Translations under genes and position numbers: made by a program
Notes under the pieces: model-generated
Told to the model about the DNA's origin: nothing
The model's input: only the letters and a program-made list of their open reading frames with translations
Databases searched by the model: none
Source of the DNA: an uncultured Bacteroidota bacterium
Lineage (GTDB): Bacteria; Bacteroidota; Bacteroidia; Bacteroidales; F082
Length of the DNA: 33,942 nt
NCBI GenBank assembly: GCA_900542475.1
Contig: UQNO01000023.1
Span: 1-33,942 of the forward strand
Direction: 5' to 3'
Shown: piece by piece, positions 19,441 through 28,292 of the stretch
Numbering within the stretch: the first letter of the stretch is position 1
How the letters are laid out: every line of letters begins with the position of its first letter

Positions 19441-22094
19441 TCAATTGAGCCTCCAATTGAGAAGTGGAATTGGCTTCCGTTAGCGTCAGGAGCGCCTGGC
19501 ACTTCGTCGAAACCGTAGCCCCAGTCGAGACCAAGCATACCGAACATAGGCAGATATATTCTCATGCCAATACCGGCGGAACGGTACAAATCGAACGGGT
19601 TGAACTTATCGAAGCCGAGCCAACAGTTGCCTGCTTCCACAAAAGTGAAGGCATAAATAGTGGCAGAGGGACTCAATGTCAGGGGATAACGCAATTCCAT
19701 CGTGTATTTCGCGAAGATATTACCGCCTTCCAGGTTGTTGTTCGTATAGCCCGGAGTCAAGGAGTTGTTAGCATAACCTCTCATGCCAATCAGCTCGCGG
19801 CCGTCGAAGTTATATGAGCCGGTAAGACCGTCGCCGCCAAGACAGAATCGTTGGAAAGGAGTAACTCCGATTTCAGGGTTATAATAGCCGAGCAAGCCGA
19901 ACCTGGCGCGTGTCATAATGACCAGTTTGTCAGCCACTTCCGTAAATATCGCGGCCTTGAACTTCCATTTATGGAACTCGACCCAATGATACATGGCATC
20001 TTCTCTCTCCGCGACATTCGGATATTTCTTTTCATAATCGACAGAATTGAAAATAGAGTAAGGAGGTGTAACCTCAAGAGACAGGATAAATTCCGAGCCA
20101 TAGCGAGGATAAATCGGGTTACTCGTGGAGTTACGTCCGAAAGTGACGTTATATCCGATAAGGTTAAAATCGCCGCCACCGGTGCCAAAATCAAAGATAC
20201 CTTTATAATTATCCAAAGTATAACGAATCAGGTTAAGACCATTGTACAATGTGAAGTAATCGTCAGGCCATTTCAGACGTGTGCCGATACCCACCGACAC
20301 ACCGGTCTGCATAAAATGACCAGCCGGACTGGTAGCAGTGTTCTTGTATTTTGAATGAAACAGCGACATTGTCAAGGCGTTAGGTTTTTTCCCGCCAAGC
20401 CATGGCTCCGTGAATGAAACGCCATAGTTAACATAGGTGGTTCCATACGTCTGGATTCTGAACGACAGTTTTTGTCCGTCGCCTGACGGTATCGGGCGCC
20501 ATGCGTCTTTCTTAAAGAAGTTTTTCAACGAAACATTATTGAGATTCAAGCCTAAAGAGAGCATCAGACGGTTGTAGCCCCAGCCGGCGGAGAGCTCCAC
20601 CTGGTCGTTTGGCGTTTCTTCAACCACATAATTGATGTCAACGCTGCCATCTGTCGGGTCCGGCTTAATGTCAGGGACAAGTTTTTGAGCGTCAAAGTAT
20701 TGCAAAGCCGACAACTCTCTTATTGTTCTGATAATATCGCTACGGCTATATAATTGACCGGGACGCGTGTACATCTCGCGAATGATGATGCGGTCGTTGG
20801 TCTTGGTGTTTCCTTGCACGGTAACACGTTTGATTTTCGCCTGATCGCCTTCGCTTATTCTCATTTCGAGGTCGATAGTGTCGTTTTCAACTCTAATTTC
20901 AACAGGATCAACACGGAAGAAAAGATAACCGTCGTCCATATACAAAGACGAGACATCGTAACCGCCCTCACTGTATGTCAGGTTTCTATCCAAAAGTTCC
21001 TGGTTATAAATATCACCTCTGTAGATTCCAAGCACCTTGTTCAGGACTGTCGTATCATATTTGGTGTTTCCCACCCATGTAATATCGCCGAAATAATATT
21101 GGCGGCCTTCGTTGATGTCAAGAGCTATTCCCATGTTTTTATCATCTATAACATAGATGGAGTCTTTGACAATCTTGGCATCGCGATAGCCTTTTTCATT
21201 ATATTTTTTAATGACAAGCAGTTTATCCGTTTCATAATCATTCTCATCATAACGTGAAGACTTGAAAATTCTTGGGCGGATGTTTTCCGTCAGATACCAA
21301 GCCACTTCGTCTTCCGCCGCCATCGGGCGCAGCGTGACAAGATTCCACACTGTGTTGACCAGCGAGGCTCCGAGCGGACGCAGCGGGTCGAATTTACCTC
21401 TGCGTTTGGTTTCTTTCATGGCGGCGCGTATCTGCGAATCAGTGAGAACCTCATTGTTATTAACCACGATTTCACCGATTTTCACTTTATGTTTCTTATC
21501 GACATTTATTATGACCGTCACATAGTTTTCCATTGTGGTATCCGGCACTGGAGTCATTTCCACCTCCGAGTTCAGATAACCTTTGTTGGCATAATAATTC
21601 TTGATGATTCCGCTTGTTTTATTGAAGGTGTGCTCTGTCGCGACATCACCTCTTGTAATATTGATTTTCTTTCTCAGCTCTTCGGCTTCGGATTTTTTCA
21701 CGCCTTTAAACGAGAACTTACTGATTCTCGGGCGTTCTTTCATATCAATATTTATAAAAATCTTTCCTCCAACTCTTTGAGTTTGAGTGATTTGAATATC
21801 TTCAAAAAGACCTTGCTCCCATAAATTCTTGATAGCTTGTGTGATTTTATCTCCAGGCACCTTCACCGTCATACCGACTCTAAGACCGGAGAGCATCACA
21901 ACTACAGCCGGGTCAACATATTGGACACCTGTCACGGTAATACCGCCGATTTCATATTCTCTTGGTAAAGAATAATCAATCTCCGACAAATCGTTTCCGA
22001 CTTGAATTTGAGCGTTCGCGACAAAGCTTGTCATGACGAACAGCCAGCACGACAAGGCAATTGCAAATATTTCAAACCTTTTCAAAAAAGTCAT
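19437..22094 (-). CDS. bamA: Outer-membrane protein assembly factor BamA
   Basis: BamA inserts beta-barrel proteins into the outer membrane. The chosen start, ATG 22094 (MTFLKRFEIFAIALSCWLFV), gives a clean signal peptide ending VANAQ and lies 4 bases after the uppS stop; a start at 22142 would add 16 residues ahead of the signal and overlap uppS. The 885 residues contain POTRA repeats (EIGGITVTGVQYVDPAVVV, ISKFSFKGVKKSEAEELRKK, VKIGEIVVNNNEVLTDSQ, IKRVTVQGNTKTNDRIIIRE). A barrel follows with the loop-6 motif as MRGY (near residue 770, within ELIGMRGYANN). An insertion of about 45 residues (228-277) interrupts the third POTRA. The C-terminus is GGSID rather than an aromatic residue. The operon with uppS and two ompH genes fits envelope assembly. 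Confidence 0.94.
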   Translation of the reverse strand: MTFLKRFEIFAIALSCWLFVMTSFVANAQIQVGNDLSEIDYSLPREYEIGGITVTGVQYVDPAVVVMLSGLRVGMTVKVPGDKITQAIKNLWEQGLFEDIQITQTQRVGGKIFINIDMKERPRISKFSFKGVKKSEAEELRKKINITRGDVATEHTFNKTSGIIKNYYANKGYLNSEVEMTPVPDTTMENYVTVIINVDKKHKVKIGEIVVNNNEVLTDSQIRAAMKETKRRGKFDPLRPLGASLVNTVWNLVTLRPMAAEDEVAWYLTENIRPRIFKSSRYDENDYETDKLLVIKKYNEKGYRDAKIVKDSIYVIDDKNMGIALDINEGRQYYFGDITWVGNTKYDTTVLNKVLGIYRGDIYNQELLDRNLTYSEGGYDVSSLYMDDGYLFFRVDPVEIRVENDTIDLEMRISEGDQAKIKRVTVQGNTKTNDRIIIREMYTRPGQLYSRSDIIRTIRELSALQYFDAQKLVPDIKPDPTDGSVDINYVVEETPNDQVELSAGWGYNRLMLSLGLNLNNVSLKNFFKKDAWRPIPSGDGQKLSFRIQTYGTTYVNYGVSFTEPWLGGKKPNALTMSLFHSKYKNTATSPAGHFMQTGVSVGIGTRLKWPDDYFTLYNGLNLIRYTLDNYKGIFDFGTGGGDFNLIGYNVTFGRNSTSNPIYPRYGSEFILSLEVTPPYSIFNSVDYEKKYPNVAEREDAMYHWVEFHKWKFKAAIFTEVADKLVIMTRARFGLLGYYNPEIGVTPFQRFCLGGDGLTGSYNFDGRELIGMRGYANNSLTPGYTNNNLEGGNIFAKYTMELRYPLTLSPSATIYAFTFVEAGNCWLGFDKFNPFDLYRSAGIGMRIYLPMFGMLGLDWGYGFDEVPGAPDANGSQFHFSIGGSID

Positions 22095-22098
22095 CTTT

Positions 22099-22848
22099 CT
22101 ACTTTTTAATCTGTTCACTTGTCTTTCCGAACCTGCGTTCACGATTTTGATAATTGATGATAGCCTTGTACAAGTCCTCTTTTGAGAAATCCGGCCAATA
22201 TTTCTCGGTGAAATACAGTTCCGAATAAGCTATCTGCCAAAGCAGATAATTGCTGATTCTCTCCTCCCCGCTTGTACGAATAAGGAGATCGGGGTCAGGC
22301 ATTCCGGCGGTAGCCAAGTTGTTGCTAATCAATGTCTCATCAATGTTCTCAATATTGATAGAACCGTCTTTTACCTTTGATGCGATGGTTTTCACCGCCT
22401 CTGTAAACTCCCAACGGCCGGAATAACTCAAGCACAGAGTCAATGTCATGCGGGTGTTGTTTTTAGTGTTGTCGATGACGTACATCAGAGCGTTGTATTG
22501 TGATTTCGGAAGACGTTTCAAATCACCTATTGCGTTAAGACGTATATTGTTGTCGTTCAATGTTTTGAGTTCATTTTTCAAGGCAGTGGCGAGCAATGAC
22601 ATCAATGCGTCGATCTCCAAAGAGGAACGGTTCCAGTTTTCTGTTGAGAAAGCGTAAAGGGTAAGATATTTAACACCGAGTTCCGCACAAGCCTCCGAGG
22701 TGTTTCGGACAGCGTCAACGCCATGCTGATGACCGAAGATACGCATTTTCCCTTGTTGCTTCGCCCATCGGCCATTGCCATCCATGATGACAGCAATATG
22801 TTCGGGCAGGCGTTCAATCCTTATCTTATCTTTCAGGCTTTCCATCAT
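22099..22848 (-). CDS. uppS: Isoprenyl transferase / undecaprenyl diphosphate synthase
   Basis: This cis-prenyltransferase makes the C55 lipid carrier for peptidoglycan and surface polysaccharides. The 249 residues include the catalytic-Asp motif HIAVIMDGNGRWA (Asp23 by the 22848 start), the GHQHGVDAVRNTSEACAELG helix, YLTLYAFSTENWNR, and the C-terminal PDLLIRTSGEERISNYLLWQ and FTEKYWPDFS. The start codon overlaps the upstream stop (TGATG at 22850-22846); ATG 22845 is an alternative. It is followed within 4 bases by bamA, the usual Bacteroidota order. Confidence 0.96.
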   Translation of the reverse strand: MMESLKDKIRIERLPEHIAVIMDGNGRWAKQQGKMRIFGHQHGVDAVRNTSEACAELGVKYLTLYAFSTENWNRSSLEIDALMSLLATALKNELKTLNDNNIRLNAIGDLKRLPKSQYNALMYVIDNTKNNTRMTLTLCLSYSGRWEFTEAVKTIASKVKDGSINIENIDETLISNNLATAGMPDPDLLIRTSGEERISNYLLWQIAYSELYFTEKYWPDFSKEDLYKAIINYQNRERRFGKTSEQIKK

Positions 22849-23702
22849 CAAAAATTTTTATATTTGTCTTTTACGTTACAATCTTTCCCCTTTGGCAAAA
22901 CGAACTTATACACCAGTGAAAAGTTAAGGTAACCATACCAGTCGTTGTTGTATTTATTACCTCTTTGGATATATACACTAACGTCGTCGCCCACAAAATT
23001 TGCAGGGTCACTATAAATTTTATCAGGATTTTTTGGATAATAGGCGTGGCAGTCGTCGAGCCAGTCGGTGAAAGCAAAGTCCCATCGCCATTCCAATGCG
23101 GCGCCCAATCTCTCTCCAAGGCTATATTTCACACCTATTCCGAAAGGTATTGAAGCGGTGATTTTTTTATATTTCGGGTCACCGTCGTTGAAATTATTCG
23201 TATAATTATTATTACCATTATCAATATAACCATCGACATCCGTCAAGATATTGCACAGTTCTTTTCCGTCATCTGCTTTGGGATTGAAAAACAACATCGA
23301 GACACCTCCGAAAAGATACGGCGACAAACCGTGGTGTTTGCTTCCCGTGAAGTAATCAAAGAAGTTAAATTCCGCCATAACGGCAAAGTCATGCACTTTG
23401 GTATTGAACGACAAGCCACGTTCGGGGCGGTAGCCGGATTTCTCATCGCTTCCGTTTAGTTGCAGATTTGAGTATGCGAGACGGAATGCCCATCTGGTGC
23501 CATCATAATATCTGACGAGTGCCCCCCAGCCCAGCTGACTTTGATTGAATGGTTTGTCAGGATTCACATCTCCCATATAATACGACAGTCCCACGGAGCC
23601 ACCGACCTCAATAATTTGAGAATTGGCCTCTTGTGGAGCAAGAAATTGTCCTAATGACAGGACAATCAACGCAACGACAAAATAATTTTTACAATTCTTC
23701 AT
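22848..23702 (-). CDS. DUF6089-family outer-membrane beta-barrel protein
   Basis: The 284-residue exported protein has signal MKNCKNYFVVALIVLSLGQF, cleavage near EANSQ. The barrel-like remainder begins IIEVGGSVGLSYYMGDVNPD and continues WAFRLAYSNLQLNG, KVHDFAVMAEFNFFDYF and SPYLFGGVSMLFFNPKAD, ending in KYKNF. The GLSYYMGDVN start and the place directly ahead of uppS-bamA are characteristic of DUF6089 in Bacteroidota. Its role is unknown; co-transcription suggests outer-membrane biogenesis or stability. Its stop overlaps the uppS start. Confidence 0.85.
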   Translation of the reverse strand: MKNCKNYFVVALIVLSLGQFLAPQEANSQIIEVGGSVGLSYYMGDVNPDKPFNQSQLGWGALVRYYDGTRWAFRLAYSNLQLNGSDEKSGYRPERGLSFNTKVHDFAVMAEFNFFDYFTGSKHHGLSPYLFGGVSMLFFNPKADDGKELCNILTDVDGYIDNGNNNYTNNFNDGDPKYKKITASIPFGIGVKYSLGERLGAALEWRWDFAFTDWLDDCHAYYPKNPDKIYSDPANFVGDDVSVYIQRGNKYNNDWYGYLNFSLVYKFVLPKGKDCNVKDKYKNF

Positions 23703-23762
23703 TCGTTTAAAATTTCTTACCTATTGATAGACAGTCGTTTAAATTTTTAGCCAATAAACTTA

Positions 23763-23796
23763 CAAAGTTACATTTTTTTTGATAATGTTCATCAAA
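23763..23796 (-). promoter_or_regulatory. Promoter of the DUF6089-uppS-bamA-ompH operon
   Basis: TAACTTTG on the minus strand (23770-23763) is a full -7 match and TTTG (23796-23793) lies 22 bases upstream. Predicted start is near 23757, about 54 bases before the ATG at 23702. Confidence 0.65.
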
Positions 23797-23801
23797 AATT
23801 T

Positions 23802-24680
23802 TTAATTTCTCACATCATTACCCCAGAGAAGTTTTTTTCTTATAGCTTCAAAGAAATCTTTTTCCGGCAGTTTCACCATATTGAATGAGAAATCGGCTTT
23901 TTTAATTTCAAGTTGCAAACCTTTGTCCACCAATTTAGTACGCGAGTCAAGGCTCAAGTCGTAGGCGTCGCAGCGTCCGTCAACCTTGATTTTCACGACA
24001 CTTTTGTCTGATATAACGACAGGACGCACGCTTAAATTGTGTGCGGATATTGGAGTTATCAAAAAACTGTCGTTATTAGGGGCAACAATAGGTCCGCCCA
24101 CGCTCAACGAATACGCTGTCGAGCCCGTTGGGGTTGCCAGGATAAGACCGTCCGCCCAATAGGTATTAAGCAATTTATTGTCAACGAAGACATGTATTAC
24201 GATAAGGCTACTTCCATTTTTACGTATGACGCTCAATTCATTAAGGGCATAATTGATGCCGTTGAAGCGTTCTTCTTCTCCCACGAGTTTAAGCAACGAG
24301 CGTTCTTCGACCTCAAAATCACCGTTCAGAATTTTGTTCACGGTCTCTATCGTTTCATCAGCCGACACGCTTGACAGAAATCCGAGTCTCCCCATATTTA
24401 TTCCGAGTACCGGTATAGCCGCGTCGCGCACATACTCGACAGAATCGAGCATAGTGCCGTCGCCTCCAAACGAGAACAATATATCTGCCTTGCCTTTCAG
24501 TTGTTCATACGAATTAAAAGTCTGATAATCAGCACTTCGAGCATTACATCTCCGGACATCATTCACAAGAGACGAAAACACCATAGTTTCAGCACCGGCA
24601 TTTCGCAAAATGCGCAGGACTTCTTTCATAAGTCCATCGTAATCAGGGCTGAAGCCTCTGCCATATAATGCTATTCTCAT
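23802..24680 (-). CDS. nadK: NAD kinase
   Basis: NadK phosphorylates NAD+ to NADP+ in the cytoplasm. Its 292 residues carry the signature GGDGT at residues 72-76 (ILFSFGGDGTMLDSVEYV), GINMGRLGFLSS, the NELSV region (YALNELSVIRKNG) and the substrate-binding GLILATPTGSTAYSLSVGG, then ITPISAHNLSVRPVV. It is the last gene of the rsgA / surface-antigen / nadK unit, 17 bases after the previous stop. Confidence 0.96.
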   Translation of the reverse strand: MRIALYGRGFSPDYDGLMKEVLRILRNAGAETMVFSSLVNDVRRCNARSADYQTFNSYEQLKGKADILFSFGGDGTMLDSVEYVRDAAIPVLGINMGRLGFLSSVSADETIETVNKILNGDFEVEERSLLKLVGEEERFNGINYALNELSVIRKNGSSLIVIHVFVDNKLLNTYWADGLILATPTGSTAYSLSVGGPIVAPNNDSFLITPISAHNLSVRPVVISDKSVVKIKVDGRCDAYDLSLDSRTKLVDKGLQLEIKKADFSFNMVKLPEKDFFEAIRKKLLWGNDVRN

Positions 24681-24697
24681 ATCAAATAATTTTCATA

Positions 24698-26089
24698 TTA
24701 AATCGGAGCCACTAAATGTATAAAAAAACCAAACTCACCCAGAGCATTCACGCCATACTCAAACCTCAACACCTTATCGTAATAGGTAACAAAGTCTATA
24801 CCCACACCTGTTCCGTAAATAAACTTGTTGGCGATTTTTGTTGTAAAGCCTTCAGGTACAATGACGTCCCATGTATAACCCACGTCAAAAAACAGGTTGG
24901 CATACAGGGCAAGATGAATTTTTCCAAATCTATCGTTCTTAATCAGAGGAAGATGTTTTGTTACAGGCTTTAGTATCTCGAATTTCAAGTTATTCTTAAA
25001 GATTCCGTATTTTAAGGCATCAACGACATAAAGGTCACAAGTTCTTACGTAGTCGTTGTTATAGCCAAATCCTTGCGACAAGAAATATGGTGCGGTTTGG
25101 CGGTCTGAAAATTTTGCTGTAATATTAGATGCCCAGTAAAACCTGCCATTTATCGGCGTGTACCAGTCAACCGTAATTTTTCCATAAAACAAGTCGGGAG
25201 AATAATTCATCATTCCCAAGCCGATTTTTGTCAGTTCAAGTTCCAGGTAGTGTCCGTTCAAAGGATAGTTATGGTCGTCACGGCAGTCGTTTTTAAAAAC
25301 AGCCGACAAAGTAAAATACCGAAAACGCGTTCCGTCGGGATTGCCAAAATCGCTATTCAGTGCAGGCAAGCTATCATTAAATGTACGGTCGTCATATCTA
25401 AATTGCAAAAACAGTCTGTTCCGATAGCCGAAGCGACAGTATGGCGTCAAAAAAACGTAAAACGACTCATGAGCATATTGGTCACCGCCATTGAAATACG
25501 TTATTTTATCGTAATCAGTGATATATGCCACTTCCCTGTCGCGGGTATAACCTCCGGAGAGTTTTACTCCAAGACGTTGTCTATGAGTAAGATAGGGTAT
25601 ATCATACGACAGACCGAAATTTTGATTATAGCCAGCTATCACTGTCAAGTCGAGTTTATGTTTCAGTCCCCAAAGATTTCTATACACCAAGTCGAAGCCA
25701 TAACTGAGGCGAGAGAAATCATTCGCCTCGAACCAAGATTTCAGGTTTCGGTCGGCATACGCCATATACGGTATCGGCCAGAGGTACCACCGTTCCACAA
25801 CATTTATAGTCAAGACTTTACAGTTCTCTTTTTCAGCATCGTCGGTCCAATAAAAATCCACAAAGTTAAACAAAGCCGCATTGAGGAGATTTTCACGGCT
25901 CTCCACAATAGCCTCGACAGAGCAGACAGTGTCTCCTTCGTGGAAAAGCATCTCTCTGTTTATAGTGGACATTTTCGTCACTTTGTTACCAGTAACGTTG
26001 ATTTTAGAAACCACGAAGCAATCGATTTCCTGTTGAGCAGATGCCATCAAGGGGCACAAAAACATCAATATGGCTATCAGTTTCCTCAT
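24698..26089 (-). CDS. BamA/TamA-like outer-membrane protein with one POTRA domain
   Basis: The start at ATG 26089 (MRKLIAILMFLCPLMASAQQ) gives a standard signal peptide and lies one base after the rsgA stop; ATG 26098 would overlap rsgA. The 463-residue product has a single POTRA-like domain (about 20-100: VVSKINVTGNKVTKMSTINR, then LLNAALFNFVDFYW) and a 16-strand-type surface-antigen (D15) barrel of about 340 residues rich in Tyr and Phe, ending in FGFFIHLVAPI. Such short Omp85 proteins are common in Bacteroidota; transport role and substrate are unknown. It is in a unit with rsgA and nadK. Confidence 0.82.
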   Translation of the reverse strand: MRKLIAILMFLCPLMASAQQEIDCFVVSKINVTGNKVTKMSTINREMLFHEGDTVCSVEAIVESRENLLNAALFNFVDFYWTDDAEKENCKVLTINVVERWYLWPIPYMAYADRNLKSWFEANDFSRLSYGFDLVYRNLWGLKHKLDLTVIAGYNQNFGLSYDIPYLTHRQRLGVKLSGGYTRDREVAYITDYDKITYFNGGDQYAHESFYVFLTPYCRFGYRNRLFLQFRYDDRTFNDSLPALNSDFGNPDGTRFRYFTLSAVFKNDCRDDHNYPLNGHYLELELTKIGLGMMNYSPDLFYGKITVDWYTPINGRFYWASNITAKFSDRQTAPYFLSQGFGYNNDYVRTCDLYVVDALKYGIFKNNLKFEILKPVTKHLPLIKNDRFGKIHLALYANLFFDVGYTWDVIVPEGFTTKIANKFIYGTGVGIDFVTYYDKVLRFEYGVNALGEFGFFIHLVAPI

Positions 26090-26090
26090 A

Positions 26091-26999
26091 TCAATCATTC
26101 ATCATATTATGATAGTTTTCGTAGCGCCAGTTTGCGACACGCCCTTGTTCCACTGCTTCCTTTATTGCGCAATTCGGTTCATGCAGATGTGTGCAGTTAT
26201 TAAAACGGCAGTCGTGCATCAAGGCTCGCATTTCCGGAAACCGCTGTGCCAGCGTTTCTTTTTCCATATCATAGAGAGCGAACTCCTTGATGCCGGGAGT
26301 ATCAATGATATAGCCCCCAAAGCAAAGTTCATACATCTGCGCGAATGTCGTCGTATGCTTTCCTTTTTCATGAACTTCCGAGATTTCTCCGACTCTTATA
26401 TCGAGATTCGGGTCCATTCTATTGGCCAAGGCTGACTTGCCAACTCCGGAATGACCGGAGAACATGCTAATCTTGTTTTTCATGACGCTCTCAAGCCTAT
26501 CACAGTTATATCCAGTTTTGGCAGAGACCATAAATGATTGATAGCCAATACCATTATAAACTCTCATCAGTTCTTTGGCAACATTATTCTGTTCGTCATT
26601 ATAGATATCACATTTATTAAACACAATAACGACAGGGATATGATAAGCTTCCGCTGTCACCGCGAATCTGTCAATAAATCCCGTCGATGTCCGTGGTTGT
26701 GCTATTGTCGCCACAAGAATTGCCTGGTTGACATTCGCCGCGATAATATGAGATTCTTTCGACAAATTCACCGATTTACGGACAATAACGTTTGTACGCG
26801 GCAGTATTTTGTCAATCACACAAGTATCTTTGTCGTGTTCTTTTTCAAAACTCACCAAATCGCCAACGGCCACCGGGTTTGTAGTACGCAGTCCGTCGAG
26901 GCGTATCTTGCCTCTTAATCGGCATGAAACGACTTTTCCGTTGTCATTTTTGACATCGTACCAGCTTCCCGTTGATTTAATAACTCTACCTATCGGCAT
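26091..26999 (-). CDS. rsgA: Ribosome small-subunit-dependent GTPase RsgA
   Basis: RsgA is a circularly permuted GTPase that checks late 30S maturation. The 302-residue protein from ATG 26999 has an N-terminal OB fold (VIKSTGSWYDVKNDNGKVVS), then the G4 motif NKCD (VVIVFNKCDIY), SAKTG, the P-loop GHSGVGKS, the switch region GKHTTTF and DTPG, in the permuted order. A zinc knuckle with Cys and His follows (DCRFNNCTHLHEPNCAI). An upstream in-frame ATG at 27023 lies within the -7 box, so 26999 is the start; it also matches where relatives begin. Confidence 0.95.
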   Translation of the reverse strand: MPIGRVIKSTGSWYDVKNDNGKVVSCRLRGKIRLDGLRTTNPVAVGDLVSFEKEHDKDTCVIDKILPRTNVIVRKSVNLSKESHIIAANVNQAILVATIAQPRTSTGFIDRFAVTAEAYHIPVVIVFNKCDIYNDEQNNVAKELMRVYNGIGYQSFMVSAKTGYNCDRLESVMKNKISMFSGHSGVGKSALANRMDPNLDIRVGEISEVHEKGKHTTTFAQMYELCFGGYIIDTPGIKEFALYDMEKETLAQRFPEMRALMHDCRFNNCTHLHEPNCAIKEAVEQGRVANWRYENYHNMMND

Positions 27000-27020
27000 T
27001 TTCGCAATAGAAATCCGATG

Positions 27021-27028
27021 CAAAAGTA
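27021..27028 (-). promoter_or_regulatory. -7 box for the rsgA unit
   Basis: The minus strand reads TACTTTTG, a full match to TAnnTTTG; the -33 position is weak. Transcription should start near 27014, some 15 bases before ATG 26999. The box lies between the dprA stop and rsgA, so rsgA is transcribed apart from dprA. Confidence 0.55.
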
Positions 27029-27048
27029 CAGATTTTTATTGAATTACG

Positions 27049-28146
27049 CTACAACTTTTGATAACGTTTTCCGGGCAATGCTGTCAAAACACCGTCAAAC
27101 TCCAATGACAGCAGCACTGACGCTATTTTAGAAGCAGACAAATTCGTTCCTACAATAATATCATCGAGATGAACAACATTATTATTTTTGAAGATGTCCA
27201 TAATTTTTTGTTCATCTTCACTGAAGTCGCGGAACATACGCATTTGTTTCGCGACAATTTTTGTATTCACGTCCCAACGCATCACATATCGGATATCCGC
27301 CGCGCTGACCAGGAGATTCGCTTTGTTTGTTTTTATGAGATGATTACAGCCCTCGCTATAAATATCACTCACTCTCCCAGGCATTGCAAAAACCTCGCGG
27401 TCATACGAATTAGCGATGTCGGCGGTTATCATGGCACTGCCTCTCATTGCGCTTTCGACAACCACTATACAATCGACCATTCCCGCGACTATTCTGTTAC
27501 GTTTCGGGAAATTTTCCCTATCAGGTTTCGTTCCGCTGACAAACTCTGTCAATATACCTCCTTTCTCCATCATTTTTGTTGATAATTTTCTATTTTCCGC
27601 TGGATAAATAGTTTGCATTCCGTGTCCCAGCACACCGACGGTAGCAAGTTCATATTTCAAGGCAGCTCTATGCGCCACGGCATCCACTCCATACGCCAAG
27701 CCGCTTATTATCAATACATTATCAGACGACAAATCGTCGATTAATTTCTCCGCCACATATCTGCCGTAATCAGTAATATTTCGAGTACCCACAATCCCAA
27801 CGGTTTTTCCCGCATTCAAATCCGCATTGCCTTTATAATATAACATCAGGGGACTGTCGTGACAATGTTGAAGCCGTTTTGGATAATCCTTGTCGAGATA
27901 GAACAAGGGTTTTATGCCATTATGCTCAATGAAACGCAACTCTTCCTCGGCACGTATCAAAACATCTTTAGATGCGATACTTTTAATAGCGTTTGCATTT
28001 ATTCCGCCGATTTTCCCCAATGCTTTTTTGCTCTCACAAAACACCGCTTCAGCTCCACCGCAGTAAGCCACCAACTTCTTACCATAGACATCTCCAATAT
28101 ATGGAATAAGAGTAAGAGCGATTTCGTATAGTTTTTGTTCAGTCAT
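27049..28146 (-). CDS. dprA: DNA-processing protein DprA
   Basis: DprA binds incoming single-stranded DNA and loads RecA during natural transformation; it is also widespread in bacteria not known to transform. The 365-residue protein has an N-terminal helix-hairpin-helix region (IALTLIPYIGDVYGKKLVAY), a Rossmann-like core (VGIVGTRNITDYGRYVAEKL, ISGLAYGVDAVAHRAALKY, GHGMQTIYPAENRKL, FPKRNRIVAGM) and a C-terminal winged-helix domain (about 300-365, VVHLDDIIVGTNLSASKIAS). No other competence gene is seen nearby. Confidence 0.95.
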   Translation of the reverse strand: MTEQKLYEIALTLIPYIGDVYGKKLVAYCGGAEAVFCESKKALGKIGGINANAIKSIASKDVLIRAEEELRFIEHNGIKPLFYLDKDYPKRLQHCHDSPLMLYYKGNADLNAGKTVGIVGTRNITDYGRYVAEKLIDDLSSDNVLIISGLAYGVDAVAHRAALKYELATVGVLGHGMQTIYPAENRKLSTKMMEKGGILTEFVSGTKPDRENFPKRNRIVAGMVDCIVVVESAMRGSAMITADIANSYDREVFAMPGRVSDIYSEGCNHLIKTNKANLLVSAADIRYVMRWDVNTKIVAKQMRMFRDFSEDEQKIMDIFKNNNVVHLDDIIVGTNLSASKIASVLLSLEFDGVLTALPGKRYQKL

Positions 28147-28150
28147 AATG

Positions 28151-28158
28151 CAAAATTA
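28151..28158 (-). promoter_or_regulatory. -7 box immediately before the dprA start
   Basis: The minus strand reads TAATTTTG, ending 4 bases before the ATG at 28146. At normal spacing the transcript would start on or within a few bases of the ATG, giving a leaderless or nearly leaderless mRNA. The -33 box is poor. Confidence 0.35.
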
Positions 28159-28270
28159 CTGACATTATCAATAAGTTCACCACCTTTTTTCTGCAATTTA
28201 TATTAATTTTTTTTAACATTTTTACAAAAAAAATAACATTCAAAATATACTTTGCCATCAATAATATCGT

Positions 28271-28278
28271 TATATTTG
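28271..28278 (+). promoter_or_regulatory. -7 box for the glycosyltransferase-lgt pair
   Basis: TATATTTG matches TAnnTTTG; a TTTG at 28251-28254 is 16 bases upstream, shorter than usual. Predicted start is near 28283, about 10 bases before the TTG start codon. Confidence 0.45.
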
Positions 28279-28292
28279 CAAAAATATTTTTT

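Noticed and set aside
22095..22142. Longer BamA start
   Set aside because: It would put 16 hydrophilic residues before the signal peptide and overlap uppS; ATG 22094 fits better.
25250..26203. A 317-residue plus-strand frame
   Set aside because: It is antisense to the surface-antigen gene and the end of rsgA, with composition typical of a shadow frame.
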